Positions 6,740 through 8,990 of a stretch of DNA of 8,990 bases are shown piece after piece. Numbering within the stretch: position 1 is the first letter of the stretch; each line of letters begins with the position of its first letter. The notes below the pieces were generated by a model, which was not told where the DNA came from, searched no databases, and saw nothing but the letters and a program-made list of their open reading frames with translations. Source of the DNA: Thermococcus sp. (GTDB taxonomy: Archaea > Methanobacteriota_B > Thermococci > Thermococcales > Thermococcaceae); NCBI GenBank assembly GCA_011050175.1, contig DRGF01000191.1, forward strand, positions 1 through 8,990. The letters run 5' to 3'. The position numbers were made by a program, and so were the translations under genes.

Positions 6740-6766
6740 GAGCAGGCTCACGGATACAGCCTGCTC
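6740..6766 (-). repeat. 9-bp perfect inverted repeat spanning the asnS stop codon
   Basis: GAGCAGGCT (6740-6748) and AGCCTGCTC (6758-6766) are perfect reverse complements separated by 9 nt. On the asnS mRNA this is a GC-rich stem-loop, with the TGA stop at the junction of loop and 3' arm. The minus-strand T run of the tRNA TATA box follows about 8-9 nt later. It may act as a 3'-end or termination structure insulating asnS from the tRNA gene, or it may be partly a coincidence of coding sequence. Confidence 0.6.
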
Positions 6767-8040
6767 GGTGTCCTCGGGAAGAGCGTTGCCCAGCGGACGT
6801 GGTCGAGCTTGAGAACCCACGCCACGAGGCGCTCAAGGCCGAGGCCGAAGCCGCTGTGCGGGACGCTACCGTACTTCCTCAGGTCGAGGTACCACTCGTA
6901 GTCCTCCGGGTTCATGCCCTCCTCGAGGATCCTCTGGACGAGCTTGTCGTAGTCGTCCTCACGCTGGGAGCCACCGATTATCTCGCCGTACCCTTCCGGC
7001 GCGAGCATGTCCGCGGCGAGAACCTTTCTTGGGTCTTCAGGGTCCTCCTTCATGTAGAAGGCCTTGATGTGCTTTGGATAGCCGTAGACGAAGAACGGGC
7101 TCTCGAACTCCTGGGTGAGAATCCTTTCCTCGTCCGCGCCCATGTCCTCGCCCCACTCGATCTCGACGCCCTTGCTCTGGAGTATATCTATCGCCTCGTC
7201 GTAGCTTATCCTCGGGAACGGCGGGACGGCGTTCTTGAGGGTGGTCAGGTCCTTCCTGAATGTCTCCACGTCGCTCTTCCTGAGCTCAAGCGTCCTCTGC
7301 ACCATGTAGCTCACGAGCTCCTCCTCGACCTTCATGATGTCCCAGAGGTCCATCCAGGCCGCCTCAAGCTCGAGGTGCCAGAACTCGGTGAGGTGCCTCC
7401 TCGTCCTGCTCTTCTCGGCCCTGAAGCTCGGGGTGAGCGACCAGACCTTTTCGAGGCCGAAGATGGCAGCCTCAAGGTAGAGCTGCGCCGACTGGCTAAG
7501 GTAGGCGTAGCGGTCGAAGTACTTGAGCTTGAAGAGCGTCGCCCCACCTTCAACGGCCCCGGTGACGAGTATCGGCGGGAAGACCTCGTACCAGCCGTCC
7601 TGGAGGAGCCACTCGCGGGCGGCCTGCATCATCGTCGCCTTGACCTTCATTATGCTCGCGACCTTCGGCGAGTGGAGGTGCAGGTGCCTCACGTCGAGCA
7701 GGAACTCCTCACTGGCGTCCTTGGTTATCGGGAAAAAGTCCACGTTCTGGATGACCTCAAGCTTGTCTGCCTGGACTTCCACGCCGGTCGGAGCCCTCGG
7801 GTCAGGCTTGACCGTTCCCTCGATTATAACGCTCGACTCGATACCGAGCTTTTTTGCCTCCCTGTAGGCGTCCTCGTTGAGCTCTTTGGAGAATATCACC
7901 TGAACAATTCCGCTTGAGTCCCTAAGCACTATGAAGACCTTCTTTCCGACTTCTCTCTTTCTGTAAACCCATCCGGCGAGCTTGACGCGCTTACCTTCCA
8001 TCTCGGGCTTAACGTCCGCGCAATAAACCTTATCAATCAT
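6748..8040 (-). CDS. asnS: Asparaginyl-tRNA synthetase (class IIb, archaeal type)
   Basis: A 430-residue cytoplasmic enzyme that charges tRNA-Asn with asparagine using ATP. An N-terminal OB-fold anticodon-binding domain (about 1-105, with VKLAGWVY and VIIEGTVK) is followed by the class II catalytic core. Motif 1 falls near 125-160 (DGWYEVFPP), motif 2 is FRAEKSRTRRHLTEF (206-220), and motif 3 is GFGLGLER (397-404). The KSRTRRHLTEFWHLE form of motif 2 and the C-terminal FPRTPSRLYP match Pyrococcus AsnRS as I recall it and differ from the AspRS pattern. With AsnRS present, direct charging of tRNA-Asn is expected. GGAGGTG (8047-8053, minus strand) is the ribosome binding site. It lies six bases before ATG 8040 and three before ATG 8043, so 8040 is preferred; a GTG at 8049 is inside the site. 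The gene is divergent from the amidohydrolase. Confidence 0.95.
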   Translation of the reverse strand: MIDKVYCADVKPEMEGKRVKLAGWVYRKREVGKKVFIVLRDSSGIVQVIFSKELNEDAYREAKKLGIESSVIIEGTVKPDPRAPTGVEVQADKLEVIQNVDFFPITKDASEEFLLDVRHLHLHSPKVASIMKVKATMMQAAREWLLQDGWYEVFPPILVTGAVEGGATLFKLKYFDRYAYLSQSAQLYLEAAIFGLEKVWSLTPSFRAEKSRTRRHLTEFWHLELEAAWMDLWDIMKVEEELVSYMVQRTLELRKSDVETFRKDLTTLKNAVPPFPRISYDEAIDILQSKGVEIEWGEDMGADEERILTQEFESPFFVYGYPKHIKAFYMKEDPEDPRKVLAADMLAPEGYGEIIGGSQREDDYDKLVQRILEEGMNPEDYEWYLDLRKYGSVPHSGFGLGLERLVAWVLKLDHVRWATLFPRTPSRLYP

Positions 8041-8046
8041 CATTAC

Positions 8047-8077
8047 CACCTCCAGAGGCTTTGAAATGGACTTTATA
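8047..8077 (-). promoter_or_regulatory. asnS proximal TATA-like element and ribosome binding site
   Basis: On the minus strand GTTATAAAGT (8068-8077) resembles a TATA box, and GGAGGTG (8053-8047) is a strong ribosome binding site. The usual 25-28 bp spacing would start RNA near 8047, which would cut off the ribosome binding site. Either the start is slightly upstream or the working asnS promoter is the distal one near 8203. Confidence 0.4.
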
Positions 8078-8117
8078 ACGGTAGCGATTCCAGACTGCCC
8101 ACGTCAGCAGAAGAGCC

Positions 8118-8177
8118 TCAATTTATCCACGGCTCAAGGACGGTTATCCCGTTCCGTACCATCAGTATCGGCGGCAT
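8118..8177 (-). other. Possible 19-codon leaderless upstream ORF before asnS
   Basis: On the minus strand an ATG at 8177 opens a 19-codon frame ending in TGA at 8118-8120, peptide MPPILMVRNGITVLEPWIN. It begins 26 bp downstream of the centre of a good BRE/TATA match, CAAAGGATTTAAAT (8200-8213), so a transcript starting there would be leaderless and begin at this ATG. The last sense codon is Asn (AAT), and codon 9 is also Asn. No ribosome binding site is needed or seen. Its end is 77 bases from the asnS start. It could be chance; nothing in the sequence proves translation. Confidence 0.25.
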
Positions 8178-8198
8178 GGTTTCGGGTTTCCCTTTCTA

Positions 8199-8213
8199 CA
8201 TTTAAATCCTTTG
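8199..8213 (-). promoter_or_regulatory. Distal promoter candidate for asnS
   Basis: On the minus strand CAAAGG-A-TTTAAAT is a good archaeal BRE plus TATA match. It predicts a start near 8177 and hence a leader of about 135 nt before asnS. In that leader GAGGCT (minus, 8119-8114) can pair with AGCCTC (8060-8055), placing the asnS ribosome binding site directly after the stem. The ATTTAAAT core (8200-8207) is itself palindromic, so it could also serve the plus strand. Confidence 0.4.
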
Positions 8214-8237
8214 GGCGATTTTATGTCGTTGTGTCAA

Positions 8238-8277
8238 AATTTTTAAGTATCGCAGTGTCATATATCCAACGGGTGAT
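8238..8277 (+). promoter_or_regulatory. Promoter and ribosome binding site of the amidohydrolase gene
   Basis: CAAAATTTTTAAG (8236-8247) gives a TATA element centred near 8243 and a predicted start near 8268. GGTGAT (8272-8277), three bases before the ATG at 8281, is the ribosome binding site. The leader would be only about 13 nt. Confidence 0.6.
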
Positions 8278-8280
8278 GGG

Positions 8281-8990
8281 ATGTTCGCTCTCATTGGTAC
8301 GGTTGTCGATGCTGAAAAAGTCCTGAGGGACCATGCAGTCTTGATTGATGGAAACAGAGTAATAAAAGTTATCCCCCGGGAGGAGCTTGGGGAGTACGGG
8401 GTTGATGAAACCTACGGCGGCGATGGCTACCTCGTTCTGCCGGGTCTAATCAACACCCACACACACGTGGCGATGTCCAGACTCCGCGGGCTCGGTGAGG
8501 ATTTGCCGATAGAGCGCTGGCTCAAGGAGGTTATCTGGCCCGCCGAGCTCGAGTGGACGCGCGAGGAAGTCCACCGCTGGGCGCTCCTTGGAATGGCAGA
8601 GGCCCTGGCCAGCGGATCCACGACGATAAACGACCACTACTTCTTTGCCGATGAGATAGCCCGGGCCGCACGGGAGCTTGGGATCAGGGCGTTCATCGGC
8701 CATACCGTTATGGACACTATTGACTTCCCAATAGCCGCGCCCGAGGAGGGCTTCCGCTTTTACAGACAGTGGGAAGGGAAGGACGAACTCGTCAAACCAA
8801 CCCTCGCCCCCCACGCGACGAACACGGTCTCACTTGAGCTCATGCGGGAAATCGGCGCCTTTGCACGAGAGAGGAACGCTCTGCTCCACATCCACCTCTC
8901 CCAGAGCAGGGAGGAGGTGAGGACAGTTAAGGAGCGCTACGGGCTGACTCCGGTTGAGTACCTCGCCGAGGCAGGAGTTCTCCATGAGAA
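8281..8990 (+). CDS. Amidohydrolase, adenosine/SAH-deaminase and TrzN-AtzA-like (3' truncated by window edge)
   Basis: The frame is open to the window end, giving 236 residues of a protein usually about 420 long. It starts with the small beta domain of composite amidohydrolases, then PGLINTHTH (metal ligands H60 and H62), MSRLRGLGEDLPIERWL, WPAELE (E89), LAPHAT (H178) and HIHLSQ (H205). These match residues recalled from Thermotoga TM0936 (5'-methylthioadenosine/S-adenosylhomocysteine deaminase: H55, H57, E84, H173, H200) at a constant offset of five. The family deaminates or dechlorinates purine-like and triazine rings using one Zn or Fe. One difference stands out: the Glu of the HxxE motif (E203 in TM0936) is Gln208 here. 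The fourth metal ligand (Asp) would lie beyond the window. A purine-salvage role is plausible, but the substrate is open. A separate Thermococcales MtaD may exist, so no symbol is given. Confidence 0.88.
   Translation, partial: MFALIGTVVDAEKVLRDHAVLIDGNRVIKVIPREELGEYGVDETYGGDGYLVLPGLINTHTHVAMSRLRGLGEDLPIERWLKEVIWPAELEWTREEVHRWALLGMAEALASGSTTINDHYFFADEIARAARELGIRAFIGHTVMDTIDFPIAAPEEGFRFYRQWEGKDELVKPTLAPHATNTVSLELMREIGAFARERNALLHIHLSQSREEVRTVKERYGLTPVEYLAEAGVLHE

Noticed and set aside
6733..7917. 394-codon plus-strand ORF antisense to asnS
   Set aside because: It mirrors the asnS coding strand in a GC-rich gene, has a shadow-like Leu/Val/Glu/Arg composition and no recognisable domain. asnS on the minus strand is certain.
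8054..8280. C/D-box guide RNA in the asnS-amidohydrolase gap
   Set aside because: CTGATGG- and CTGA-like strings occur, but no properly spaced C, D', C' and D boxes with guide segments could be found.
8066..8326. 86-codon plus-strand ORF in the asnS-amidohydrolase gap
   Set aside because: It crosses both promoters and the real amidohydrolase start, has a non-Thermococcales-like composition and no ribosome binding site.

Overview
The window looks like chromosomal DNA of a hyperthermophilic euryarchaeon of the order Thermococcales, most likely a GC-rich Thermococcus. The evidence is archaeal TATA elements about 25-30 bp upstream of inferred transcript starts, GGTGA/GGAGGTG ribosome binding sites, heavy use of AGG/AGA (Arg) and ATA (Ile) codons, an archaeal-type asparaginyl-tRNA synthetase, and a surface protein with the CGP-CTERM tail known from Thermococcales. 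Species is not determinable by reading alone.

Layout, left to right. (1) The 3' three-quarters of tmcA, the tRNA/rRNA cytidine acetyltransferase, on +. (2) After a T-rich end and a promoter region rich in inverted repeats, two tandem NYN-domain (PIN-like nuclease fold) genes overlapping by ATGA. They are paralogs, but the first has lost most of the acidic residues the second keeps. (3) A CaCA-family Na+/Ca2+ exchanger with both alpha repeats intact. (4) thiB, a secreted thiamine-binding protein with a C-terminal surface-anchor tail, with palindromes around its promoter. (5) On the - strand and convergent with thiB, an AT-rich gene for a membrane-anchored transglutaminase-like (Cys-His-Asp) protein. 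(6) tRNA-Arg(UCU), -, with CCA encoded. (7) asnS, -, whose stop codon lies in a 9-bp-stem hairpin abutting the tRNA promoter. (8) A divergent intergenic region of about 230 bp with a possible 19-codon leaderless ORF upstream of asnS. (9) The 5' part of an adenosine/triazine-deaminase-like amidohydrolase on +, cut by the window end.

Functionally, much of the window concerns RNA and translation: RNA acetylation, a putative RNase pair, a tRNA and an aminoacyl-tRNA synthetase. The exchanger, thiamine receptor and anchored transglutaminase-like protein are envelope functions. The intergenic regions suggest mostly single transcription units, apart from the NYN pair, which looks translationally coupled. 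The most promising lead for something undescribed is the NYN pair: an apparently intact nuclease co-translated with an apparently degenerate twin. Next come the AT-rich gene beside the tRNA 3' end, the substituted HxxE motif in the amidohydrolase, and the small ORF upstream of asnS. No CRISPR array, insertion sequence, rRNA or replication origin was seen.
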